A DNA stretch of 6,116 bases from the NCBI GenBank assembly GCA_036511155.1, contig DATCCR010000213.1:1-6116 (forward strand), written 5' to 3'. The notes beneath the pieces are model-generated. The model did no database searches, was not told the DNA's origin, and saw only the letters and a list, made by a program, of their open reading frames with translations. Positions 1-5,215 of the stretch are shown one piece after another. The position numbers and the translations under genes are program-made. Each line of letters opens with the position of its first letter. Position 1 is the stretch's first letter. This stretch comes from Bog-756 sp036511155 (GTDB taxonomy: Bacteria; Actinomycetota; Acidimicrobiia; Acidimicrobiales; RAAP-2).

Positions 1-1212
1 CGGGTCCCCGTACCAGCCGCCCTTGACCGGGGCGCCGGCCACGAAGACCACGTTGGCCCAACCGTGGTCGGAGCCGCCGCTGGCGTTGCCGGTCACCCGT
101 CGGCCGAACTCGGTGTAGACGACCACCACCGTCTCGCGGCCCCTCGGGTCGTGGGCCAGCGCGTCGACGAAGGCGGTGACCGCGGTGTCGAGCTCGCCGA
201 GCAGGGCCGTCTGGGTGGGCGCCTGGTCGCTGTGGGTGTCGAAGCCGCCGAGCTCCACGCTGTAGACCTCGGTAGGGGCGCCGGCCAGTACCAGGTTGGC
301 CACCAGGCTGAGCTGGGTGGCGAGCACTCCCGGCGCCGAGCGTCCGCCGCCACCGGCGGCGATGGCCAGGGCCCCCGCGGCGTCGGCGGTCGTCTGGTGG
401 AGGTGGAGGGGGTCGGCCGAGGCGGTGCGGGCGAGCACCCCGCCGATGCGCCGCTTGACCTCGACCAGGTCGCCGTTGGCCCGGGCGGCGTCGGCCAGCA
501 GGAGGGCCTCGGTGTGGCTGGTGCCCGCCAGCTGGGCGAAGAGCGACTGTTCCCGGTGGGTGCCGGGGAACCGGATGGTCCCGGCCGGCAGGGTGGCACC
601 CTGGATCTCGGCCCCGGTCAGGGCCAGCGGCACGCTGGGGCCTATCCCGAGAGCCCGCAGGGGGCTGGCGTTCGTCCGGTCGAGCCACCGCCCCAGCCAG
701 CCGGTGCCCACGGGCGTACCGGGCACGCCGCTCTGCCAGATGTCCATCGACTCGAAATGGCTGTAGTTGGGGTCGGCGAACCCGACTCCGTGGACCACGG
801 CGAGCCGCTCGGCGTCCCAGAGCTTCTTGAACCCGACCAGCGAAGGATGCAGCGAGTAGCCGTCGCCCAGGGGGACCAAGGTGGTCGGGTCGACCGCCAG
901 GCCGCCGCGGGCGGCCACATAGCGGGGGTCGCCCGACGGGACCACCGTGTTGAGCCCGTCGTTGCCCCCGTAGAGGGTGACGAGGACCAGCCGCCGTCCT
1001 CCGGGTGCGAGGGTTCCCGTGGCCGGCCGCCCTCCGGCGAAGACGGCGTCCCAGGCCCGGGGCCCGAGGGCGACGCCCAGCACGCCGACGGCGCCCGCCC
1101 CACCGGCCAGGGCCAGGAAGTGCCGGCGGCTCAGCCCGGCGGCCTGCTCGTCGGGAGTGCCGGCTTCGTCGTCCACGTGGTCGGTCGAGGATCCGGTCGC
1201 ACGGTCGGTCAC
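1..1212 (-). CDS. DUF1501 family protein with Tat signal, C-terminus beyond window
   Basis: 404 in-frame codons are visible, from a GTG at 1212 to the window edge; the stop lies outside. The N-terminus has a twin-arginine signal: SRRHFLALAG at residues 28-37, followed by a Gly/Ala/Val-rich hydrophobic stretch (about 34-50), so export by Tat is predicted. DUF1501 hallmarks follow in order: YGGNDGLNTVVP (81-92), NYSHFESMDIWQ (149-160), GGFDTH (322-327), YTEFGRRV (366-373) and GGSDHGWANVVFV (379-391). The Asp/His-rich motifs resemble metal-binding motifs of the alkaline phosphatase/sulfatase-like fold to which DUF1501 is related; the substrate is unknown. Family members usually run somewhat past 400 residues, so probably only the last few tens are missing. 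The GTG is 7 nt after the DUF1800 stop, with GAGGA overlapping that stop, so the two are translationally linked. Family assignment is firm; biochemical function is not. Confidence 0.93.
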   Translation of the reverse strand, partial: MTDRATGSSTDHVDDEAGTPDEQAAGLSRRHFLALAGGAGAVGVLGVALGPRAWDAVFAGGRPATGTLAPGGRRLVLVTLYGGNDGLNTVVPSGDPRYVAARGGLAVDPTTLVPLGDGYSLHPSLVGFKKLWDAERLAVVHGVGFADPNYSHFESMDIWQSGVPGTPVGTGWLGRWLDRTNASPLRALGIGPSVPLALTGAEIQGATLPAGTIRFPGTHREQSLFAQLAGTSHTEALLLADAARANGDLVEVKRRIGGVLARTASADPLHLHQTTADAAGALAIAAGGGGRSAPGVLATQLSLVANLVLAGAPTEVYSVELGGFDTHSDQAPTQTALLGELDTAVTAFVDALAHDPRGRETVVVVYTEFGRRVTGNASGGSDHGWANVVFVAGAPVKGGWYGDP

Positions 1213-1219
1213 GGCGTCC

Positions 1220-2551
1220 TCAGTTCGTCACGTAGTCGGGGGAGACGAATGCGAGGGTGGTGAGGAGCGCAGGGTCCCCGCCGGCCTGTCGCAGGACCGA
1301 GGCGGTGGTCGGGGACCATGTCGGCACGCCGAGGACCGACCCCAGGGTCTCGATGCGTGCGGAAGCCGAGGCGTCGGCCACCGCGGCGAGGTCGACCACG
1401 GACGCCAGGGCGTGGGCGCACGTCCAGCGGGCCAGTGCGGCCGAGGTGGAGAGCCAGTACTCGTTCTGCGCCCAGCCCCCCACGCTCGGGGGGTTGCACG
1501 GGATCTGACCCATGCCGGCCAGGGTCTCGAGCAGGAAGTCCTGGTGTGACGTGACCTGGTCGGCGGTGACCCCGAACGAGCGCAGGGCGCCGACCAGCCA
1601 CTCGACCGGCTGCTTGACCAGGCCGGTGGCTGCCGTGGTCGACACGAAGGCCGGGTGCTCGAAGACGGCCCGCAGCAGGTCGGTCATCGACAGCGACGGA
1701 GCGTAGGCGGCGGACAGCGCGTCGACCACGTGGTCGGACGGGGCCACCGGGTAGGCCAGGTGGCTCCACAGTGCGGCGGGTACGAAGCGGTGGGACGCCG
1801 GGGTCGAGGCGACCAGGGCCACCACCTCCTGCCCGGTGGAGACCGGGGCGCCGAGGACCTGCTGGGTCACCGAGCTGTGGAGTGCCGGGTCGAACACGAA
1901 GCCGCCCTGGGCCAGGTCGATGCGCCACCCGGTGAAGCAGTAGGCGGCGGCCCGCACATCGGCCTCCCGATAGGTCCCGATGCCCATGGTGAAGCGCTCC
2001 ATCAGCTCCCGGGCGAAGTTCTCATTGGGGTCGGCGGCCACGTCGGAGGCGGCGTCCAGCCACAGGAGCATGGCCGGGTCGGTGGCCACCGCCTGGGTGA
2101 GGTCGGCGAAGCTGCCGGCCCCCTGGGCCCGCAGCAGGTCGATCTGTCGGGCCATTAGGTCGGGGTAGCGGACCTTGGACAGTGCGGTGGGGAAGTGGCC
2201 GTGCAGCAGGAAGGTGAGCTTCTCCCGCACGGGGCGGGTGGAGGCCACCATCCGGGCGAGCCACCCGCCGATCAGGGCCCGGCGCTCGACAGCCAGCTGC
2301 CGCTCGATATCCCGGGCCGTGGCCGTGTCGCCGGCCCGGCGGGCATCGCGCAGCCGGCGCTCGTACTCGAGGGCCGAACCGAGCTGGGGGGCGGCCACGG
2401 CGTCGGCGCCGGCGTCGGGGGCGGACAGGTCGGCGATGATGCGGTCGACGGTGGCGGGGTACCCGGCCGCGGTGGCTTCCTCCACTTCGGACGCGGTGGC
2501 GCCGAAGCCGGCCCTGCGGAGCAGCTGCACCACGGCTCGCTCGGAGGTCAT
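1220..2551 (-). CDS. DUF1800 family protein
   Basis: A 443-aa protein with the full DUF1800 pattern: LLRRAGFGATASEVEEA at the N-terminus (residues 10-26), KLTFLLHGHFPTALSKV (111-127), NENFARELMERFTMGIGTY (176-194), AAAYCFTGWRID (201-212), VGGWAQNEYWLSTSAALARW (357-376) and the terminal LLTTLAFVSPDYVTN. Length is typical of the family and no frameshift is seen. No signal peptide or membrane segment is evident. The ATG at 2551 is preferred over the adjacent GTG at 2554 because AAGGG lies 7 nt before the ATG and only 4 nt before the GTG. It is the first gene of an operon with the Tat-exported DUF1501 gene downstream (7-nt gap), a pairing conserved in many bacteria. The joint role is not established; I infer the two act together, possibly outside the cytoplasm, with the DUF1501 partner carrying the export signal. 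Confidence 0.94.
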   Translation of the reverse strand: MTSERAVVQLLRRAGFGATASEVEEATAAGYPATVDRIIADLSAPDAGADAVAAPQLGSALEYERRLRDARRAGDTATARDIERQLAVERRALIGGWLARMVASTRPVREKLTFLLHGHFPTALSKVRYPDLMARQIDLLRAQGAGSFADLTQAVATDPAMLLWLDAASDVAADPNENFARELMERFTMGIGTYREADVRAAAYCFTGWRIDLAQGGFVFDPALHSSVTQQVLGAPVSTGQEVVALVASTPASHRFVPAALWSHLAYPVAPSDHVVDALSAAYAPSLSMTDLLRAVFEHPAFVSTTAATGLVKQPVEWLVGALRSFGVTADQVTSHQDFLLETLAGMGQIPCNPPSVGGWAQNEYWLSTSAALARWTCAHALASVVDLAAVADASASARIETLGSVLGVPTWSPTTASVLRQAGGDPALLTTLAFVSPDYVTN

Positions 2552-2557
2552 CACCCG

Positions 2558-2565
2558 TCCCTTCT
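2558..2565 (-). promoter_or_regulatory. RBS of the DUF1800 gene
   Basis: AGAAGGGA reads on the minus strand. Its AAGGG core is 7 nt from the ATG at 2551, which decides the start over the upstream GTG. Confidence 0.6.
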
Positions 2566-2568
2566 ACC

Positions 2569-2620
2569 CTGTCCCCATCGTGCCCGAACCGGGCGTTCGC
2601 CCGTCGTGGGCTGTCCCCAC
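2569..2620. promoter_or_regulatory. Candidate operator: repeated CTGTCCCCAY flanking a palindrome
   Basis: CTGTCCCCAT (2569-2578) and CTGTCCCCAC (2611-2620) are direct repeats 42 bp apart, close to four helical turns. Between them lies the perfect inverted repeat CGGGCG-TT-CGCCCG (2590-2603). The block sits directly upstream of the DUF1800-DUF1501 operon, where a regulator would bind. No known factor is recognised, and in GC-rich DNA such matches can arise by chance. Confidence 0.35.
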
Positions 2621-2655
2621 CTTCGGCGCGCCGCGTCATCGACTGGTGCGGGACG

Positions 2656-2676
2656 TGTGAGGGATTTGTGAGGGAT
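2656..2676 (+). repeat. Tandem 11-bp direct repeat TGTGAGGGAT
   Basis: TGTGAGGGAT occurs at 2656-2665 and again at 2667-2676, an 11-bp period that places both copies on the same face of the helix. This geometry is typical of OmpR/PhoB-type response-regulator boxes, although the sequence does not match a named box. It is about 50 bp upstream of the possible csp -10 and about 105 bp upstream of the DUF1800 start, so it could serve either gene. Confidence 0.5.
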
Positions 2677-2696
2677 GGAGCCTCCCCAGGGGCTCC
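2677..2696. repeat. Hairpin/inverted repeat upstream of csp
   Basis: GGAGCC (2677-2682) pairs with GGCTCC (2691-2696). Adding an inner T-G wobble and a C-G pair gives an 8-bp stem closed by CCCA. No T-run follows on either strand, so it is more likely an operator or attenuating hairpin than a terminator. It abuts the 11-bp direct repeat. Confidence 0.4.
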
Positions 2697-2722
2697 GGTG
2701 AGCGCCGGACACCCATACCGCC

Positions 2723-2748
2723 TAGTGTGGTCAGTACATAGGCCCTAT
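2723..2748 (+). promoter_or_regulatory. Possible csp promoter -10 and initiation region
   Basis: TAGTGT at 2723-2728 fits the actinobacterial TAnnnT -10 pattern, but no convincing -35 is seen 16-18 bp upstream. The short palindrome ATAGG-C-CCTAT (2738-2748) follows near where transcription would start. If this is the promoter, the csp leader is about 90 nt. Confidence 0.25.
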
Positions 2749-2750
2749 CA

Positions 2751-2791
2751 CGCGGGTCCATGTAGGTAGGGCTTCGAAGTGGATCCCCGCG
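2751..2791 (+). promoter_or_regulatory. Predicted hairpin in the cold-shock mRNA leader
   Basis: CGCGGG (2751-2756) and TCCA (2757-2760) pair with TGGA (2780-2783) and CCCGCG (2786-2791), leaving a 2-nt TC bulge and a 19-nt loop that ends in the palindrome CTTCGAAG. The structure ends 18 nt before the SD. Cold-shock genes commonly have structured, temperature-sensitive leaders; whether this one acts that way is inference. Confidence 0.4.
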
Positions 2792-2809
2792 TTTTCGTGC
2801 GTGAATTTC

Positions 2810-2815
2810 AAGGAG
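2810..2815 (+). promoter_or_regulatory. Strong RBS of the cold-shock gene
   Basis: AAGGAG is placed 8 nt before the ATG at 2824. This near-consensus SD fixes the start and rules out the longer reading from the GTG at 2779, which would put the SD inside the coding sequence. Confidence 0.85.
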
Positions 2816-2823
2816 ACTCAGTT

Positions 2824-3027
2824 ATGGGTGTAGGTGCAGTCAAGTGGTTCAACGCCGAAAAGGGCTTCGGATTCATTACGCCTGACGGCGGCGGGGATGA
2901 CCTGTTCGTCCACCAGTCCGAGATCCAGATGGAGGGCTTCCGCGACCTCGCGGAGGGCCAGCGTGTGGAGTTCGAGACCAAGCAGGGCCAGAAGGGCCTG
3001 CAGGCCAGCCAGGTCCGCAAGATCTGA
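2824..3027 (+). CDS. Cold-shock protein, CspA family
   Basis: A 67-aa single cold-shock domain, the standard size for the family. It starts with VGAVKWFNAEKGFGFI, containing RNP1 (KGFGFI, residues 13-18), followed by RNP2 as DLFVH (26-30), and ends in VEFETKQGQKGLQASQVRKI. These aromatic and basic residues form the single-stranded nucleic acid binding face; such proteins act in the cytoplasm as RNA chaperones and antiterminators. It appears monocistronic: the upstream operon is divergent and a hairpin cluster lies immediately downstream before a convergent gene. The good SD and the structured leader suggest post-transcriptional control, as in other csp genes. The family is certain; which paralogue this is cannot be told from the window. 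Confidence 0.97.
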   Translation: MGVGAVKWFNAEKGFGFITPDGGGDDLFVHQSEIQMEGFRDLAEGQRVEFETKQGQKGLQASQVRKI

Positions 3028-3039
3028 GTTCCACACTGT

Positions 3040-3138
3040 CGGGCTCCGGCCCGCCGTGCGTCGCCGGTCCGCCGGCGGCCGCGTCGGGCCGGTTCCTGCA
3101 GTGGGCTTGAGCACCGGAGGCCATCTGGCCTCCGGTGT
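3040..3138. terminator. Hairpin cluster between convergent csp and VOC genes
   Basis: The strongest element is a perfect 11-bp stem, CACCGGAGGCC (3112-3122) with GGCCTCCGGTG (3127-3137) around ATCT, extended by a G-T pair. It lies 7 nt past the VOC stop, so it suits the minus-strand transcript and can also end csp. Two weaker stems lie closer to csp: CGGGC-TCCG-GCCCG (3040-3053) and CGCCGG-TCCG-CCGGCG (3062-3077). None has a clear U-tract, as is common in high-GC actinobacteria. Confidence 0.65.
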
Positions 3139-3144
3139 GGCAAT

Positions 3145-3516
3145 TCACGGGGCGGTTCCCTCCCCTCCGACCAGCTCGTAGAGCTCGACGGTGTTACCGG
3201 CGGGGTCGGCGACGAAGGTCTGCCGGCCGGGCCCCACGGGGCTCGGGTCGCCCACCGGTACCCCGCGGCCACGTAGCTCGGCCACCGCGCCGTCGAGGTC
3301 GGCCACCCGGATGGCGAAGTGCTGGCCGAGCACGGGTGGGGCTGTGGCCCCGAGCAGGTGGAGCTGGCTGGCGCCGAGATCGATCTATGCCCCGCCGAAT
3401 CCGAAGTCCGGGCGGTCGCCGCGCAGCGTCCCCCCGAGTACGTCGGTGTAGAACGACACCGCGGCGTCGACGTCGGGCACGTTGATCGAGACGTGGTGGA
3501 CGGCGAGGGGCTGCAT
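3145..3516 (-). pseudogene. VOC (glyoxalase/bleomycin-resistance fold) protein, interrupted by one in-frame TAG
   Basis: From the ATG at 3516 to the TGA at 3145-3147 the frame encodes a complete 123-position VOC protein, except that codon 44 (3385-3387, read as TAG) is a stop. The first half (MQPLAVHHVSINVPDVDAAV, SFYTDVLGG) and second half (GQHFAIRVADLDGAVAELRGRG, FVADPAGNTVELYELV) form the two beta-alpha-beta-beta-beta modules. H8, H66 and E111 stand at the usual metal-ligand positions. The context at the stop, GGA-stop-IDLGASQLHL, matches the place where many relatives have Trp, so a TGG-to-TAG transition is the simplest history. Translation would yield a 43-aa fragment, or a 62-aa one from the GTG at 3333; neither should be a full VOC fold. 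No other frameshift is seen, so the lesion is recent or a sequencing error. The substrate is unknown. Confidence 0.85.
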
Positions 3517-3522
3517 GCGCAG

Positions 3523-3551
3523 AGTCTGCCTGTTCCGCACCCCGGTGTCAG
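3523..3551 (-). promoter_or_regulatory. Promoter of the VOC gene, probably leaderless
   Basis: On the minus strand CTGACA (3551-3546) is a near-consensus -35. A 17-nt spacer leads to CAGACT (3528-3523) as -10. Six bases separate this hexamer from the ATG at 3516, which puts the likely +1 on the start codon. No SD is visible, which agrees with a leaderless mRNA. Confidence 0.5.
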
Positions 3552-3575
3552 CCCACGCCGGTTGGCCCGGCCCCG

Positions 3576-3581
3576 TAGCAT
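3576..3581 (+). promoter_or_regulatory. -10 element of the DoxX-like gene, probably leaderless
   Basis: TAGCAT fits TAnnnT and lies exactly 6 nt before the ATG at 3588, so +1 is expected at the A of the start codon. No SD precedes the gene. A -35 is not evident, which is common for actinobacterial promoters of this type. Confidence 0.5.
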
Positions 3582-3587
3582 CCGGGC

Positions 3588-3983
3588 ATGTCCCGCCTCC
3601 GTGACTCCGCCCCGACCGGTCTCGCCTGCATCTTCACGGTGACCGGCGTGCTCCACTTCGTGCGGCCGGCCTTCTTCGACCCGCTGATGCCGCGGATGAT
3701 CGCGGGCCGGTTCCACCGGCCCCTCATCTACGGGAGCGGCGTGGCCGAGCTGGCCTGCGCGGCAGGGCTGTTCCGTCGGTCGCGGTGGGCCTCCGCCGCC
3801 TCGACCGCCGTGCTGCTGGCCGTGTGGCCGGCCAACCTGCAGATGGCCCTCGACGCCGGCTCCGGCCGCCATCCGGATGCCATGGACTCCGTCGCGGTGG
3901 CCTGGGGGCGTATGCCCCTCCAGCTGCCGATGCTGTGGGCGGCCCGCCAGGCCCACCACCGGGCCCACCGCACTACCTACTGA
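3588..3983 (+). CDS. DoxX-like small membrane protein
   Basis: 131 aa with four hydrophobic segments at about residues 11-27, 46-62, 67-88 and 103-121, so an integral membrane protein of the cytoplasmic membrane is predicted. The pattern GVLHFVRPAFFDPLMPRM (20-37), RPLIYGSGVAELACAAGLF (44-62) and AVWPANLQMALDAG (78-91) matches the DoxX-like uncharacterised membrane proteins, which share the GxxHF, SGxxE and PAN features. Their function is not settled; some DoxX relatives are linked to thiol redox or quinone-associated activities, which cannot be assigned here. Transcription is divergent from the VOC gene across a 71-nt gap, and the start is supported by the -10 hexamer and lack of SD. A strong hairpin follows 5 nt after the stop. 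Confidence 0.85.
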   Translation: MSRLRDSAPTGLACIFTVTGVLHFVRPAFFDPLMPRMIAGRFHRPLIYGSGVAELACAAGLFRRSRWASAASTAVLLAVWPANLQMALDAGSGRHPDAMDSVAVAWGRMPLQLPMLWAARQAHHRAHRTTY

Positions 3984-3988
3984 CGCGT

Positions 3989-4022
3989 CGGGACCCGGTC
4001 GACGTCGGTCGACCGGGTCCCG
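3989..4022. terminator. Bidirectional terminator-like hairpin
   Basis: CGGGACCCGGTCGAC (3989-4003) is perfectly complementary to GTCGACCGGGTCCCG (4008-4022) around a GTCG loop, giving a 15-bp stem. It sits between the DoxX-like stop (3983, +) and the Rpf-like stop (4071, -), so it can end both transcripts. There is no U-tract. Confidence 0.75.
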
Positions 4023-4070
4023 GGTGGTACGTGCGCCGTGCTGCTGTGAGAGGCAGGGTCGGCAGTGTGG

Positions 4071-4631
4071 CTACCAGCTCGCGCAGCCGTACTGGTCGGG
4101 CGGGGAGTACTGGATCCGCTCCGCGACCATGATCTGCTGGTCGGGCGTGGCCTGAGCCGCCGAGGAGGCGTACTGGAGTCCCCCGTAGATGGACCAGTTG
4201 GTCCGGGTGATGCCGAGGCCGCCGCTGAAGCGGGGCCCGTCGGCCTGCCAGTTGCCGCCCTCCTCGCACATGGCGACACGATCCCAGGCAGCGCGCTGGG
4301 AGGGGGTGACGGTGTCGACGACGACCGGCGCCGAGGGAGGCGGCGGGACGACCGGGGCCACGACCTTCGTCCTGGCGGCATGGCCGGTCAGGAGTGCGGT
4401 GGCCACGTGGACGTCCGGCAGCGTGGTGGTTGTGGTTGTGGTTGTGGTTGTGGTGGTCGTAGTGGCCGGACCCGTTCTCACGAACGAGGTCAGCTGCTCC
4501 GACCGGTGGGTCGTGACATGGGGTGATCGGATGGAAGCCCGAGCCGGCTGCGCGGTGGCGGCCTGGGTGAGGAGTGTGACGGTGATGAGGGCGATCGGGA
4601 TGATCGCCACGAGTGCAATGCGGGTCCGCAT
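4071..4631 (-). CDS. Secreted resuscitation-promoting-factor-like transglycosylase
   Basis: 186 aa. Residues 1-28 form a Sec signal peptide (MRTR, a hydrophobic core IALVAIIPIALITVTLL, then ATAQP). A low-complexity region follows with 14 consecutive Thr (57-70) and a Pro/Val-rich stretch (91-108), acting as a spacer. The C-terminal domain (about 112-186) is the lysozyme-like Rpf fold: AAWDRVAMCEEGGNW (114-128) carries the expected catalytic Glu123 right after Cys122, followed by FSGGLGITRTNWSIYGGLQYA (135-155), the TPDQQIMVAERIQ helix (162-174) and YGCASW with the partner Cys183. These enzymes cleave cell-wall glycan and promote regrowth of dormant cells. The ATG at 4631 follows a strong SD; the frame stays open to a GTG at 4655, but that would place the SD inside the coding region. 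It is monocistronic with a long leader. GGLGI replaces the GGLQF common in mycobacterial Rpfs. Confidence 0.92.
   Translation of the reverse strand: MRTRIALVAIIPIALITVTLLTQAATAQPARASIRSPHVTTHRSEQLTSFVRTGPATTTTTTTTTTTTTTLPDVHVATALLTGHAARTKVVAPVVPPPPSAPVVVDTVTPSQRAAWDRVAMCEEGGNWQADGPRFSGGLGITRTNWSIYGGLQYASSAAQATPDQQIMVAERIQYSPPDQYGCASW
4422..4463 (-). repeat. Hexanucleotide microsatellite encoding a poly-Thr linker
   Basis: Fourteen consecutive Thr codons alternate ACA and ACC over most of the tract, giving four tandem ACAACC units (about 4428-4451, minus strand) flanked by ACC, ACG and ACT codons. Because the unit is six bases, slippage would change linker length by two Thr without shifting the frame. 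Confidence 0.85.
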
Positions 4632-4983
4632 GGCACCTCCCTTCGTAGGGCGCACGAGGCGCCTTCCTCTGATTGGTGTTGGCGGGCAACGGCCATCGCA
4701 TGCGGTCCCCGGACGACGAGCGGGCAGGCTCCGTTCGTCCTGGCGTTACGCCTCAGGGTGTGCGGCCGGTGTTGTTATGCCCAGGATTGCGTCGTGGGGA
4801 CATCACTCATTTCTCGAAGGATCGCCAGATACTTTGGCATCGTCCGCCAGCCTGCCTCAAGGGTGTGACGAAGAAGGGCCGGATGCTATGTCGATCCCTC
4901 CCCCGGTGCCGGTGGAAGACCTGTGCTAGGTCCTCCGAGTACCCGGCGATCACCTGTTGTGATCCCATCGGCAGGAGTGCATT
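4632..4983 (-). promoter_or_regulatory. Long structured leader of the Rpf-like gene, class not recognised
   Basis: About 350 nt separate the best promoter from the ATG, and no protein gene is found there. On the minus strand several hairpins can be drawn: GATCAC/GTGATC around AACAG (4964-4948); GGAGGACCT/AGGTCTTCC around AGCAC, 9 bp with one wobble (4936-4914); GATGCCA/TGGCGATC with one bulged G (4841-4820); an interrupted GGACG...CGTCC stem (4740-4711); and the SD-proximal GGCGC/GCGCC stem (4663-4649). Many actinobacterial rpf genes are preceded by the c-di-AMP (ydaO) riboswitch, but I could not find its conserved blocks here. The element may be a divergent or different regulatory RNA, or simply an untranslated leader. 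Confidence 0.4.
4636..4643 (-). promoter_or_regulatory. RBS of the Rpf-like gene
   Basis: AAGGGAGG reads on the minus strand, ending 4 nt before the ATG at 4631. It decides this start over the in-frame GTG at 4655. A small hairpin, GGCGC-CTCGT-GCGCC (4663-4649), lies just upstream of the SD. Confidence 0.7.
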
Positions 4984-4989
4984 CGAACC

Positions 4990-5018
4990 AGTATAGCGGT
5001 GTTGTCAGATCCTGTGGC
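4990..5018 (-). promoter_or_regulatory. Promoter candidate for the Rpf-like gene
   Basis: TATACT (4995-4990, minus strand) is a near-perfect -10. With a 17-nt spacer the -35 would be GCCACA (5018-5013), which keeps only the ACA half of the consensus. Transcription would start near 4983. Confidence 0.5.
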
Positions 5019-5173
5019 CATTTCCGGAATGCAAGGCTCTGAACTGGGTAAATGAAGTAGACGACCGGTCAATTGCGCAGTCGGGTCCCTCGCAAAGACA
5101 CGGACTCCGGAGCGCGCGTTTTGTACACAATGTGCCTCCCTTCCTCCATGTGGAAATGCCCACAATTATTCAT

Positions 5174-5215
5174 ATGTTGTCCACAGATCGTGGAAAGGTC
5201 AATTCGGAGGGTCAA
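5174..5215 (-). promoter_or_regulatory. Possible second promoter with tandem TTGACC boxes
   Basis: On the minus strand TTGACC occurs at 5215-5210 and 5202-5197, 13 bp apart. The second is followed after 17 nt by CAACAT (5179-5174), a weak -10; the first is followed after 17 nt by CACGAT. Either could start a transcript running towards the rpf leader. A perfect DnaA-box sequence overlaps the weak -10. Confidence 0.25.

Noticed and set aside
64..1263. 399-aa open frame on the plus strand
   Set aside because: It is antisense to the well-supported DUF1501 gene, shows no recognisable domain and consists of low-complexity Gly/Arg/Pro-rich sequence typical of GC-rich shadow frames.
2779..2823. N-terminal extension of the cold-shock protein from the GTG at 2779
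   Set aside because: It would bury the AAGGAG SD inside the coding sequence and add 15 residues not found in CspA proteins.
3145..3333. A separate 62-aa gene from the GTG at 3333
   Set aside because: It is the C-terminal half of the interrupted VOC frame; no SD or promoter precedes it, and half a VOC fold is not expected to stand alone.
4632..4983. c-di-AMP (ydaO) or cobalamin riboswitch before the rpf-like gene
   Set aside because: The conserved blocks of neither class could be found by eye; kept only as an unclassified structured leader.
4979..4989. tRNA T-loop-like GGTTCGAATGC on the minus strand
   Set aside because: The bases after TTCGAAT do not pair with the preceding GG to form a T-stem, and no acceptor, D or anticodon arms can be drawn.
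4950..5165. 71-aa minus-strand ORF from a TTG, and a 31-aa ORF from the ATG at 5173
   Set aside because: Codon third positions lack the G/C bias of real genes in the window, no SD is present and no domain is recognised.
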